Source: Chaetorhynchus papuensis (taxonomy: Eukaryota > Chordata > Aves > Passeriformes > Rhipiduridae). Taken from it: a stretch of 64,000 bases of DNA. A program made the translations under genes and the position numbers. Below the pieces are notes generated by a model. The model was not told where the DNA came from and made no database searches. It saw only the letters and a list, made by a program, of their open reading frames with translations. Of the stretch, positions 1 through 11,724 are shown piece by piece (within the stretch, counting starts at the first letter, position 1; each line of letters starts with the position of its first letter). The DNA lies in NCBI GenBank assembly GCA_013396525.1, contig VWYX01000391.1, positions 248,001 through 312,000 on the forward strand. The letters are read 5' to 3'.

Positions 1-3000
1 TCTATGAAAATTTGTCTTTTCAATCAGATCTTACATTTTACCAAGTACTTTGAAATGGCCATTTTCTCTTTGAATGGACCATTTAAATGCTGGGTTATTA
101 GCAGACTACATTGTTTTTCTTCCACCACATCACATGTAAATCTGGCAAGGTTTGGGGAAAACAAGTATGTGAACTTTTAACTGATTTTCTAAAGCCTAAG
201 AATTACTTCTGGCTTCTATAGCCATTGCACAGTCTTTGTAAAACAAAAGACATTTTAGCATTTAAGAATTAGCTTTTATTATTTTCCATGCTATGCCTTC
301 AGGCCTTCATTCATAAACATTATCTTTGTTCTAGGTTTAAAACTTTTAAGGAGAAACAAACTTAATTACATATAGTGCATGGAAAATTTGGGGTTTAACC
401 ACTAATCTGCGGCTTGCAGTGAATTGGGATGGAAGGAATTCAAGGCTCTGAAGTGCCATGTTTCTCATGCTTGTCTGCATTGACTTCAGGAGTTCTAGGA
501 CTTCTTAGTGAAAATCATCATTTGCTTAAATAAAAGGCAAAAGAGCGAATCTTTAAAGTTTTTGAAATCTGTGTCTTTCTTTTGCAAATATTTATCTATA
601 CACACGTCAAAGAAAAAGCTACCAATGAAGGATTTATTGAAATTTTTTTCTGATAAACATTCATTTCTCAGTATTTTCTGCACTGAATGAATTAAAAAAA
701 AAAAAAGGACAGATCATTGTTACTTCTATTAATCCTACTTTCATTGTTTTTTAGGTGTAGAAGCAAAAGATAAACAGAAATACACTTCAGTGCAGAGGGC
801 CAGATTATGTTGATAAACACGTTCATAACTCGGGTAACATCAGACTGCTTCCTCAGTTTCCACTAGCTGAGGATCTAGTTCAGGAAATGTTACTTTTCCA
901 GTGCCAGTAACTATTATACCTCTTTCTGCTCTGTCAGACTTAGAAATATTTGGTCTTATCTTAAACAAACACATCTGGTGGTGAATCTGAAAAGATGGCT
1001 TATTTCAGACCCTGAACCTCCCTTCCTCACACACACGGACCCTGAGGATGTTCAATACAATTAAGGAAAAACTCCAAGGCTGCAAGAAAGGCTCAAAATG
1101 AATATTATTTTAGAACTCTAGCCCAAGGCTGCGGTATTTAATTGAATTCATTGAATTTCAGCTAAGTAGGCAACTACCTTTCTGACCTGAGGGAGGCCTG
1201 TATGTATTAATAACAGCACTGTTATAACAAAGCACTAACAGGGTGCTGGAGACACCACAGAAAGTTTTATATCTGTAGATCAAAAAAAACCACCTCTGAT
1301 CAATGTGATTTCTGCTCGGTCATTTTCAGCTCACAGTTGTGACCCCACTGACCCTCACAGTTCTGCTGCAATACATTAATTGTCACAGTGTGTAATTGCT
1401 CTGTGCCAATCGTCACCACACCCGCTGTACAGGGGCTGTTTGTCGTCTGACTGTGCTTAATTAACAAAGCAGAGTCCTAACTCTACATCCAGCTCTGAGT
1501 GCCTGAGTTCATGAGGAATTATTTGCTATTTGCTTATTATGATGCTGTGCTAGTGGCTGGCTGGCTCTCACATTAGAAGGAACTGGCTAAAGCACGTTGG
1601 AGGTTTGTGGGATGCCCCATGAACAAACTTAGCAGAATGGTTCGTAATTAAAAATGTTGAAATGCCACCAATTAAATATCATTTGGGCATCCAATGGCTC
1701 CATAAAAGCCATTTAGAGGAACAGTTTAATTTTCATATGTGAACACACTCCTTTTGGAATTCCCTTGAAATTCACAGGAAGTACTTTTTAGATTAAGTTT
1801 GATAGAGGATGAAATACCAGCTGAGCTTGTGTCAGAAGCAGCACTGAGTAGGGAATTTATAGGAAAAGATGACATGTCCTAATACTCTAGAATATTGTAT
1901 TCTTTTCATGTAGTTATCCACAGAAAATAAAATTCAGTTAACTGCTATAATCAGTAAGAGCACAAAAGATGAAGTCTGGGTCTCCTTTTAAATACAACTT
2001 GAAAACTTGCAGGTACTCTCTCCCTACAAGTCCCTTGCCCCTTCCAAACAAATTACAGTGTAATCATGGGGCCTTGAAAAACTACTGTAAAAAACCACCC
2101 AAAGAACTCCCCACCAAAATTCTGAATTGACAGTAAAAAAAAAAAAAAAGAAAGAACAGGGGGAAAGTGGACACTTGTCTGCTTATATCCCAAGCACATG
2201 AAGCTGGCTCACTCAGTGTTGGGTTCTCAGCCACGGAGAAGCAACATCTGTCCCTGCAGGTTTTTTTGAGAGCTCCAGGTGAGTAATGCTCACAGCTGAA
2301 AATGAAAGCCATTGCACCAATACCCAGAGTGCAGCCATCCCCGGGAGTCAGTGATTCTCAACTGCAGTTTCTACAACTGAAAATTAGCATCCTTAATAAC
2401 ATCCTAATCCTTAATAATATCTATATATGACTTTCCACACTTAATATCAAGAAAGAGGTGGTGCTTTCCAATATCTCCTTAGATACAGCAATGAAAACTT
2501 GGCTAGGATCTCATGTGTAGGAATGTGTAAGTGAGAACAATTTGGAAACACAAGGAGCAGCTTCAAGAGAGGTTTTGACACTGCCTGTTCCTGTGTTGTT
2601 CCTGTGACATTAACAACCCTTTAAAATAACCACAAATAGACTTTCAGGCTTGAGTTCCTGGCGAAGACGTGGCAGTTCTGTCATTTTTTCAGACTGAACT
2701 GGAATTCCTAAGGCAAATAAAGTTCCAGTAAGCCTGGTAATGGCAGTGGCAGAGCATGGAGGGCACCGCTCCTCCCTGTGCCAGCTTCAGCAGGCACATC
2801 ACAAGTCATGTGGCACTGGGGGTGTGTTTTCCTGGCATCATTTCTCTTCTCACTTAGGCAGTTCTCAGATGGATTCAATGCACCTGGTTAATGTCTATCT
2901 ACCACTGTTGTGATGGCACAGAAATACACTAACCAGTCTGGCATTGGCATCCCTGCTCAGCACACTGAATATTTGTTAAAGCCTTTAAATCTATCGATGT

Positions 3001-5361
3001 TCTTAAGCTGTTATAGAACTGCCACAGAATGCAGTTAAATGTCTACTGTGTATTTCTTCTGCAAAGCAGACAATGATTTCATAGAGCAGAACACAACTTT
3101 TCATTTATTTAAAATACACAAGATTTCATAGGCAGGGATCACATAACTGAGATACTAAACGTTTATGCTGTATGTGCCAAGCTGCATTTCTGCATATCTG
3201 AAACACGACAGAACTTTAAGGTATGTGGTTTATAATATCAGAATACTGTAGCAGTAGTGAAAAATAGGAAAACTGTGGCATTGCCTTCTTCATGTAACTG
3301 CTGTGTATAGAAATTGAACCAAAGAATAAGGGATTATTGTGTCAAGCTTGTCAAGCAGATACAAATTTCTGCCCCACAGGTGTGACATCCAGTGGAATTA
3401 CTGGCAGTGTGACTGTGTGCTCAAATCAACTGTACTGCAAGGGCATTCAGCTGATGGGCAAAACGAAAGGCTGTGGAAAAACTGGGAAAGAGGGTGGCTT
3501 CACCAAAATCCACTACAAACTACTTTCTTTTATCCTGCAAAAGAGAGGTGCTGTTTTGAACAATATCACAAATACAAAGTGGGAAAGATGCATTGTAATT
3601 TTGGTGTGGTTTTGGTGGTGGTTGTTATTATTATTATTAATGATCCAGTCAATCTTTTTAGATAATTATCAGCAAGGTTAACATTTAATATTTTATGGCA
3701 ACAAGGCCCAGTCTCTAACTTTATTACTTTGACTGTTTGTTCCTCATAATGTCCAGCTAAATCACACCACGGCTTTGCTGTCACACTGCTGGCCTGGGAC
3801 AGGAAATGGGTGCAAGTGACACACACTGTAACACACACTGTACTTTCCAGGTGGATTTAAGCCAGAATGATTCACAGCTTTGTTTAAGATGCTTTGGAGA
3901 TTCAAAGCACTTCACAAACACGCATTCACTCACTCATCTCCTATCTAACAAAAAATAAGTATACATATTGCAAAGGCAGGATTTGTATATCAATCCTGAA
4001 GGCACTTGTGCTTTGTTCTTTGCCTTATTTAGCCAGTCTTGTCTACATTAAGTTTCTTTACAGATATTGTTTCTCTAAAAATTAAAGACCATCTTGGCGG
4101 TTAGTCACAACTCTTCATGTTTTTATTAGCTCTGCCTGATGCTTACATATTTGTGTATAGCTTTCTTCCCTGCACCTGCACAGAAATATTTCCCCTGATT
4201 CATCAGTGTAGAGCAATCTGCCTCCTTAGATAATTGAAATGACTAACTCCATGTTTCTGATTCGGTTGATATGCTATTTTTGTTTTGTTTATTGAAATTT
4301 TCATACCTTTTGAAATAAAGACAGGCTAATAAAGTTATTATCTTTTTTGAGATAATTGGTAGCTTGCTGTGATTTTTTTTTTCCTTAATTTGTTTGCAGG
4401 AGCAATATTTCCTGTAAAGATCCAATTCAGCAGTTGTCTGATTCCTTCCCTTGATCTCAGGCTCGTCTACAACACTGCCAGAACAGCATGACTGGGATTA
4501 CTAATTCAAAATTTTCCTTTTCCAGTATCAACCCAACCAGGCAATCTAGGTTCTGTAGGACAGGCATATTCCTGAGCTGCTTGATACACTAATGTATTTT
4601 CATTTAGTTCACACTCATGCAAAACACTGAGCCCACATGCCAGGCCACCTAGTCAAGAACTCTATGAATTTAAATAAGGCTGGAGAATAATGTTTCTGAG
4701 AAGCAGGGTTTAATAACTGCTCTTTCTATGAGCAAGTATTTTTTAAGCAAAGACCCTTCTGTTGTAAAAATACTTGTACATTTTTTAGCAACTTTGAAGG
4801 AAATTCTGAAGTTTGGACGAATTGTTAATTACTCTTCAGTTTAGAGAGATTTTGACAAAGATGACAGTGGTCAAAATTTGGTCCTAATTTCTTTCAGCAT
4901 GAAAAATAACTTGTTTGATACAGCAAATCATTAATTTATCTCTTTTACCTCTCCTTCTTATGATGACAAGAAATTACAATCTTTATTTTACATGTTTTAA
5001 TGAAAAAAAAGCAGTAGCGCAAAATCATCAGCAGCTTTCAATCTATTAATGAGAAATAACAATCCCATTTTTATTACTATTTCAAATAAAATTTTCCATT
5101 TTGCTGGTTAAGAAATAACAAACTAACTAGAAGCTATAAACCCAGGTATAACAGTGCTCTTTTTAAAATGACTTCAAACAGTATTCTAACCTCCATTTAT
5201 GTATCAACACCTCAGGTATAAAGTACACAATTTACTGATTTTTTCTCCTGTAAGAGTAGATTTTGTTGTATTATGTTAAAGGATTTCCATGAAAAACTAA
5301 AAGAGAGTAGTAAACCTACCATTAAGCATTGACAGCCCTGAGATATCGGAATATCTTTATA
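1..5361. other. Single-copy AT-rich DNA, no gene seen
   Basis: No open frame here is longer than about 115 codons and none resembles a known protein family. The overlapping frames near 3337-3838 occur on both strands and end in a simple repeat, so they look like chance. Short homopolymers lie near 694-706 (A) and 2135-2149 (A). CpG is rare and TG/CA is common, as expected for methylated vertebrate DNA. I see no transposon fragment in this stretch. Confidence 0.6.
3625..3640. repeat. Short (TTA)n microsatellite
   Basis: About five copies of TTA follow a TGG/TTG-rich run (about 3601-3624). It is an ordinary simple repeat and ends the plus-strand frames that run into it. Confidence 0.7.
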
Positions 5362-5400
5362 GATCAATCAATACAATCAATCAAATCAAATCAATCAAAA
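5362..5400. repeat. Imperfect (ATCA)n-like simple repeat
   Basis: An array built from ATCA and AATCA units with interruptions, about 39 bases long. It is low-complexity sequence with no other signal. Confidence 0.75.
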
Positions 5401-6418
5401 TGATTACATCAATATGTAAGGTGACTGAGGGGCGAAGCAGCACAGAATGGGAAAATTGCACCAAGTGGAGGAAAAGAGATTGTTCAGACCTCAAACAAAG
5501 CTATCAGATTCATCACATCTAAACTCCCTAGTGAAAAATAAACCAATGTCTGCTGTAAATGCAACCAGGGCAAAAAATTGCTTTGTTGGGTTTTACTTTA
5601 GTTTTTTTTTACTAAATTAACTTTGGACTGTATCAAATTAAAACACAGAATGAGAAAATTTGCATTGAAAAACCTTTTAAATACACACTCCTGATTTATA
5701 AGACAAGCTCTCCTTCTTTATAAATATTTTGGCCATTTCTCATAACTTTCTTGAGACCTAAACTAGTACCAGTCAAAATTAATAAAACCAAGCCTGAATA
5801 CCGTCTTACTAGGGTTGAATAGGATAAATAATTATTATAAAATGGCTTATTGGACAATTATTAATATATACTTCATATCGGAACTCTGCACATCTTGTTT
5901 CTTTTCATTGGAGTTTAGGAATTTGCAGCTGGATTTCTAGAGCTACCTGGCTGCGTAAAGCTAATTGGGCACATAAATCTCACCAGATCACACTGAATCC
6001 AAACACTGCATTCATGGTCGTTGTTTTCTGCTTGCTGTGCTTATTTCTTCTTGTCTGGGCAGAACTGGCTGTGTTACCACATTTCTGATGACTGCACTTC
6101 CTAACACCAGGCAGGCTGCTTGTTTAAGAGCTCAAACTACCAACGCTGAGTGGATTTCCTCATTTCATGAAAGTTCTGGAATCCCTCACCTGTGTTGTTG
6201 TTTTATGCAAGATTTCACAGTGCCCTGATTCAGTGGTGCCTCTGTACTCCTGAAGTTACCTCTGTTAACTCAAGCATCAGCTACAAGGGTGGGGGAAAAA
6301 AAAATCTATAAAAAACAATCCCAGATGTATTAAATGGAATTCTTCTGTGACTGTCCCTATCTCCTTGCTCTGACAGCCTCACCAACAACCTGTTGAAGTG
6401 AACATGGGCGCTTCCTTT
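5401..6418. other. AT-rich DNA, no gene seen
   Basis: No convincing coding frame, RNA gene or mobile element was seen. The 63-codon frame at 6037-6228 has no recognisable motif. Confidence 0.5.
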
Positions 6419-6501
6419 TATAACAATCAGGACTATTTTTTAATCAGTTATATTAAAACAATAATTTTGTGTTTATGTGGATATTTATATATTCCTACAT
6501 C
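6419..6501 (+). repeat. Left arm of an inverted repeat pair
   Basis: These 83 bases are nearly the reverse complement of 8322-8407. The inner part, from the run of T at about 6436 to 6501, matches over about 66 positions with one mismatch, including 45 consecutive identical bases. The outer part matches for 12 bases (TATAACAATCAG) and then carries a short indel and substitutions before the inner block. Identity stops abruptly beyond 6501. The arm could be a terminal inverted repeat of a roughly 2-kb DNA element, one of two copies of a dispersed repeat, or a local inverted duplication from template switching. No transposase frame lies between the arms. Confidence 0.85.
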
Positions 6502-6828
6502 AATTATAGAAAATTCTGAAACATTTATTTTTGTGAACAATGACTATGAAATATGGCTAGAATGCTAGTTCCACAAAGGCTCAGCCTATAAGTCTTGTGC
6601 TCTGAATAATGCCTTTTTTTTCAGGTTAATTATCAAAATAATGTCACATTATGAAAGAAGGAGGGAAGAAAAAGTCTTCAGAAAAGTCAGGATGTTTGAC
6701 AAAAGAAACAAATTTTCAGGCAGGGTTGGTTGGTTCTGATTTTTTTATATTATATTCAGAAAAGTATTGTCTAAAAGAGAACAGTCTTGCAGTAATATGT
6801 CAAATTTGGTGGCCTATTTAAATAGCTG

Positions 6829-6980
6829 TGGCTGCCCCATCCCTGGCAGTGTTCAAGGCCAGGTTTGAGGGGGCTCTGAGCAGCCTGGCTTTATGGAAGG
6901 TGTCCCTGCCTGTGGCAGGAATTTGGAACTCGATGGTCTTTAAGGTCCCTTCCAACCCAAACCATTCTGTGATTCTGTGA
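6829..6980 (+). mobile_element. CR1 LINE 3'-end fragment
   Basis: The segment reads as the 3' tail of an avian CR1 non-LTR retrotransposon in the sense direction. It begins GGCTGCCCCATCCCTGG, continues through GTTCAAGGCCAGGTTTGAGG and GGTCCCTTCCAACCC, and ends in two copies of the ATTCTGTG-type octamer characteristic of CR1 termini. Only the last ~150 bases remain, the usual 5' truncation. It lies between the two inverted arms at 6419-6501 and 8322-8407. It has no coding capacity. Confidence 0.92.
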
Positions 6981-8321
6981 ATTTAAACACTCCTAAGCTG
7001 GGTTTAGAGCCCCTGCTGTGAACCAGACAGAAGTAGATATCGTACTGGGGAAATAAAATGCATCCTAAAGCTGTGAAGAGATGCGGGAAAAATATTTGTG
7101 TCAGGAACAGGTGTCTAAGGCTAGATCAGTCCTCCCTATCAGGCTCGAGAGCTTTGTTCTGCTGCCGATCTCTGTGGCCCTTGCACCCCTCTGTCCAGAG
7201 GAGAGCAACAAACACCCATCCCAGCACACCAACTGCCCTCATCTGACAACCTGGGATACTTATCTTTCTAAGATTTTCTTGAGCCTTTTGTGTATTAGAC
7301 AGGGTAACAAATAGAAGCATTTAGAGAAATATTTTCCTAACTTCTGCTGTCTCAGCAGTTTCTGCTGCTGTTGTTAGCATTATATCTTCCAGCAGCTTGA
7401 CCTTCAAACATTAAGTATCTGCCAGCATGAACCAATAAAAGAAAGAAATTGTAACTTTCTAACCCAGTATATCTATTTTCAGAAGCGTGTGTATGCACAA
7501 ACACATACATGTGTGTACACACACACTGATACGAGAATTACACAGGACCCTGAAGGAGATTTATATCTGGTTTAGAATCCATTAGGGTAACTAAGACCAA
7601 AAAGGATATGTGCACTTCATGATGAAGAATTTCTTGCCATTTTTTTTCCTGTCAGAATTATCTTCTCACTCGAACAAACAGCTTTTCCCATGCTATAAAA
7701 TCTCCATTAGATGGCTACATTCATTATGCCACTATCAAAGCATCTCCATTTAGATGTGAATTTCTCGCTTCCCTCTGTTTTTTTGCTTTTCTCCTACCCA
7801 GATCTCCCTCAGTTCACTGATCCCTTCAGCTGCATAGAGAGTTTTGCAGTATGCAGGAGTTTACAAATGCAGATGCAGCCAAGCATTGCAGCAACTCTCC
7901 TCTGCCTCCTCAAACCACTCATTCTCCTCATCATTGCTGCAGCTGGAGGAAAATATTTTGACAGAAGTTTGTAGATGAGTGATATCTCTACAGTAGTAAC
8001 AGAAAAACAAATAGAACTTAAACAAACAGATGTATGGAATACTAATGCATCTGTTCCATAAACAATTCCTCTTACTCCTTAAAGAAAACATCCAGCTGAA
8101 ACCTCAAGAACTTCAGAAGGACAGAGTCACCCTCTGAACTCTTCCATAAGTAAATAGGATAGTAATGGAATTGAGGTTTTACTGCTTCTAGAGTTTATTT
8201 TATGGTACAAAAGGTTAAATCCTGTGCAAGTAGAGCAGGGGTGATTTGTGCTCTCTGTTGTGTGGGAGTAGCCCTTTGGTCCTGACAGGACAGTTTGTGG
8301 CTTCAGTAGTCACAGCCAGGG
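6981..8321. other. Spacer between the inverted arms, no gene seen
   Basis: This is the larger part of the loop between the inverted arms. Short frames occur near 7058-7320 and 7711-8091 on both strands, but they overlap one another and show no domain or transposase motif. The segment contains an alternating purine-pyrimidine run at 7486-7527. Confidence 0.5.
7486..7527. repeat. Degenerate CA/TG alternating purine-pyrimidine run
   Basis: About 42 bases of mixed TG, CA and TACA/TGTA steps, including ACATGTGTGTACACACACAC. It is an old dinucleotide repeat. Such alternating tracts can adopt Z-DNA in principle, but nothing in the sequence shows that it does so here. Confidence 0.65.
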
Positions 8322-8407
8322 GATGTAGGAATATATAAATATCCACATAAACACAAAATTATTGTTGTAATATAACTGATTAAAAAAACATCCAACTGAT
8401 TGTTATA
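8322..8407 (-). repeat. Right arm of an inverted repeat pair
   Basis: Read on the minus strand, these 86 bases reproduce the arm at 6419-6501, with one mismatch in the inner ~66 positions and a small indel in the outer part. Beyond 8322 on the inner side and 8407 on the outer side the flanks do not match. The outermost bases of both arms are TATAAC on the left and GTTATA on the right. This would fit a TA target duplication next to a terminal repeat beginning TAACAATCAG, but a 2-bp match is weak evidence. Confidence 0.85.
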
Positions 8408-10620
8408 GAAATACTACATGGAAGACTAAAAATATATCCATGTCTGAATAATAAAAGATGGTCATCTCTTTCAGATTTTTCATTTTTTTAATTTATTTGC
8501 TATCTCCAGGTTTAGACTTACTATAAATAAAACTGTGAATTTTTCTCTTTCTTCTTCTGCACTCTGACAAATATTGGTGGCCCTGCACATTTATTGTCAG
8601 CAACGGCTCTGAGACCCATGATCTTGATAATCCTCTTTCTGACCTTTAAATGAATGAAGGATTCATGATACTTCCTAGAAAATCTGTCTTAGGTATCAGA
8701 TAAGATCATAAATATCACACTACAGTAAGAGGCCAGATAGTGAATTACAGAAAAAAAAGCATTCCCAAACTATGTTAGACTTCCTGGAGCTCAACAGAAG
8801 CTTTTCCTTTTGCAGAAGCTACAGAACTTTTCTTTTTAACTTGTCCAATTTCCACACCCTTCCTTTGCTCATAGCCCCCTTTGAAAAAACTTTCCAGCCT
8901 TTTAAAAATACTGTGGAAAAAATGGTTCTATTGGATATCTTTTAACAGGAACATAGAAGACATCTTGAGAAAAAAGAAGAAAATAATTTAGCCAGTAGTA
9001 ATTTTAAACATATCTGAAGGGATCAAACAAGATACCTGATACAGACCTGAATGATTTCAGCAAAATTTCTTGAAACAATGAAAAAACCCCTGTGTTAAAT
9101 GGTAACCTGGAATTTCAAACTGTGTGTTTCCAACAGCCCCAATTTTCCCAGCTCTAAAGCAGAATGGGATTTGATTCAACCCCTAAACCAGCCAGATTTC
9201 CAAGTACTTTTTGTTCTGCTTTGGTAAGGATGGGCCTATCTATAGAACTGCCAGAGGTTTACAAGATCCAACTGGAACTAAGGGAGTCACAGCTTTAGGG
9301 TAAGGGGTCTACCAAAGCTGCAGAATGCAAACAAAATGTTTTTCTGATATCAAAATACAATCTATGATTCTGCATGTGTGAATATGTATGAATTAGTCTT
9401 AAGAATACTGCTGTTCTGGGTAACTGATTTATTTGAAGGGGAAAACATTTATTTAGAAAGAATGTTTAAATGGAAAAAATTCATTCTTTAATTTACAGCT
9501 GGTATAGCAAAACTTTGTTGACTGCAGGTTTTTAACTCAATATTGTCAGTTGCTCTTGGACAGTGTAACAGATTTATTTTATAAAATCCATTTAACTGAT
9601 CAATATGTAAATTGAGAAGACTTTTTATCCTCTGAATTCTAAAAACACAGGTGCTGCCCTGTGTTGTACAGTGCTGTAAATCTGAAATAGAAAATGCTTG
9701 CTCTTTGATTGCAATTCTTTCACAGACAAAAACTGCTCTTTTAAATAATGAAAGGTGCTGGTATAAACAAAGTGGAAATTAATGTTTTAAAGTGGTATAT
9801 ATTTACTGAGATGAAACAGATTTTATTTAACGTATATTAAAAATTTATTCGGTAAACAAAACATGATAAGATTGCATGTTTAATTATTGTGAGAAGCATG
9901 AATATAATCCTAAATCTGAGTGCTGAAATTTGTTTTGAATTATTTACACTGTCCTTGAAACATCGGTATGCTCCCTTTCAAAGAGCAACACAAAAAATAA
10001 CTGTCCTCTCAAGCTAATTTTACAGTTTTGCAAAAATACTGCTGAAATCAAATTAGCTTTTCCCCAGACGTTTGTCATAAAAATATGCATGCACACATTG
10101 ACATACAGTCTCTGCATATGTCATAAAAAATACAAATGTCACCCTGCGAAGTCTGGTTTAACACAAAGGGACAGCATTTTCTGCTGTACTGTGAAACAGT
10201 GGGTTCAACAGGACAGGAATTAGGCAGCTCAGAAAGACCAGATGTCAGCTGCCTTTATCTGAATAACTTTTCTGAAAATTACTGGTAAAATTGGGCACAG
10301 CAGCCACCTCTCACTCTAACTGGATGATTTAGGAGACACCTTGTCCATACATCTTTGCAGGCACCACACTGCTGGAGCACATGCTGCGAAATAAAGAAAC
10401 TTTTATTATTATGATTGGGTTTTTTCCAGCACTTGTTCCAAGTTTTGCTACATGTATATGCACAGTAGATCCTTCATTTTTTCACCAAGTGCGTTAATAG
10501 TTGTTAATAAGGCAGTAACAAAGAGAAAGGACAATGCTGAAGGTATTCCCTTATACTGCATATGGGTTACACACCTCTGAGCACAGGATGGGCTCTGTGA
10601 CACCCTTGCCAGCATCACTT
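8408..10620. other. Single-copy AT-rich DNA, possible conserved element
   Basis: No gene or repeat was recognised. About 9480-10140 is free of recognisable repeats and rich in A/T-core words such as TAATTATT and TTTAAATAATGA. This texture is common in vertebrate conserved non-coding elements, but I have no alignment to support that reading. Confidence 0.35.
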
Positions 10621-10792
10621 ATCACAGAATCACAGAATCTCACAATGAACTGGGTTGGAAAAGACCTTTGAGATCATCAAGTCCAACCTATGTCCTAACC
10701 TAACACCTCCTCATCAACTAATTAACTAAACCATGGCACTGAGGGCCACGTCCAGCCTTTTTTCAAACATACCCAGGCACAGTGAGTTCAAC
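10621..10792 (-). mobile_element. CR1 LINE 3'-end fragment, reverse orientation
   Basis: The block starts with the inverted CR1 terminus ATCACAGAATCACAGAAT and continues with GGGTTGGAAAAGACC, GAGATCATCAAGTCCAACC and an ACCATGGCACTGAGGGCCAC segment. These occur in this order in antisense avian CR1 tails. Similarity fades near 10790. The 88-codon plus-strand frame at 10733-10999 begins inside this repeat and is not a gene. The fragment shares the GGTTGGAAAAGACC and CCATGGCACTGAG words with the copy at 16366-16526, so both are probably the same or closely related subfamilies. Confidence 0.9.
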
Positions 10793-11625
10793 GGCTTGTT
10801 GTGCAGCCACAGGGCCAGTGTGTGTATGGGCAGCCACTTCAGCCTGATCCATGACCTGATTTCCCAACCAGAACTGCTGGGAAGCTGGCAGTTCCACTGT
10901 CCTTTGCAGCCTGCTTTGGTTCATGGCCACTCCCTCAGTGTGATGGAAACCAGGATTGCTTCCCAGTTGCAGCTCAAGGCTCTACAGAGCCTGGGGTAGT
11001 GCCCTGTGCACTCACATCCCCACAGGATGGGCTCAGCTGGGGGACAGATCTCTGTGAGCTTTACTTTTGAGACCTAAGTGCAGATACAGCCTGCAACCCT
11101 CTGATTTCCACCAGCAGAATCCCCAGTTTCACAAGCATTCCCGAGTGATTTCCCAGTCAGTAGGAAGCTGCAGGGGTCATGAATCAAAGTGCTTTGCACT
11201 TTGGTGCCTCTGCCTCCAGAGCTCAAACTCTGCACAGAGATAAGGAACGAAATACCAGCGATGCCTGGCACAGTAAGGTGATTGCAAACAGCAACAGGGA
11301 GCTCTGCACAGCCCCTGACACTTCACTGTGCCAGAAAACCCTTACTAAGGGTATGAAATGAACCAGTGAAAGTCAGGAAACTTAATTCTGCCTTCCTGTA
11401 CAGACACAGTATTAAATATTCTTAGGTTTTCTGACCACCTCCTGTCTTTTCTTGCGCTACTTAATTCACAGGATAGACTCAATATCCAACAGATAATAAG
11501 AACACTAATTTATTCTCCCCCCTCATCCTCAATATTTAATTGTCTGGTATTTCATTTATAAGAGAAATTCACCACGGGTCATCTTCCAGTTTTCTTGCAT
11601 CAGTTTTTGGTGTTGTAATATCTAC
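10793..11625. other. Unassigned DNA after the CR1 tail, no gene seen
   Basis: The first part (to about 11060) is somewhat GC-richer than its surroundings and may be a more diverged upstream portion of the adjoining CR1, but I cannot align it with confidence. Short frames on both strands at 11074-11361 overlap and have no motif. Confidence 0.4.
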
Positions 11626-11724
11626 TGAATGATGGAACAAAGCACATATCTGTGTAAGTGAATGATGTAACAAAGCACATATCTGTATAACTGAATGATG
11701 GAATAAAGCACATATCTGTATAAC
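11626..11724. repeat. 33-bp minisatellite, three copies
   Basis: Three head-to-tail units of exactly 33 bp, each starting TGAATGATG and ending ATCTGT(A/G)TAA(C/G). They differ at only a few positions. Because 33 is a multiple of three, the minus strand reads through all units as an 11-residue repeat (YTDMCF...), which explains the 61-codon minus-strand frame at 11600-11785. That frame is a by-product of the repeat and not evidence of a protein. Confidence 0.93.

Noticed and set aside
10733..10999. 88-codon plus-strand frame
   Set aside because: It begins inside an antisense CR1 tail and has no relation to the CR1 protein frames.
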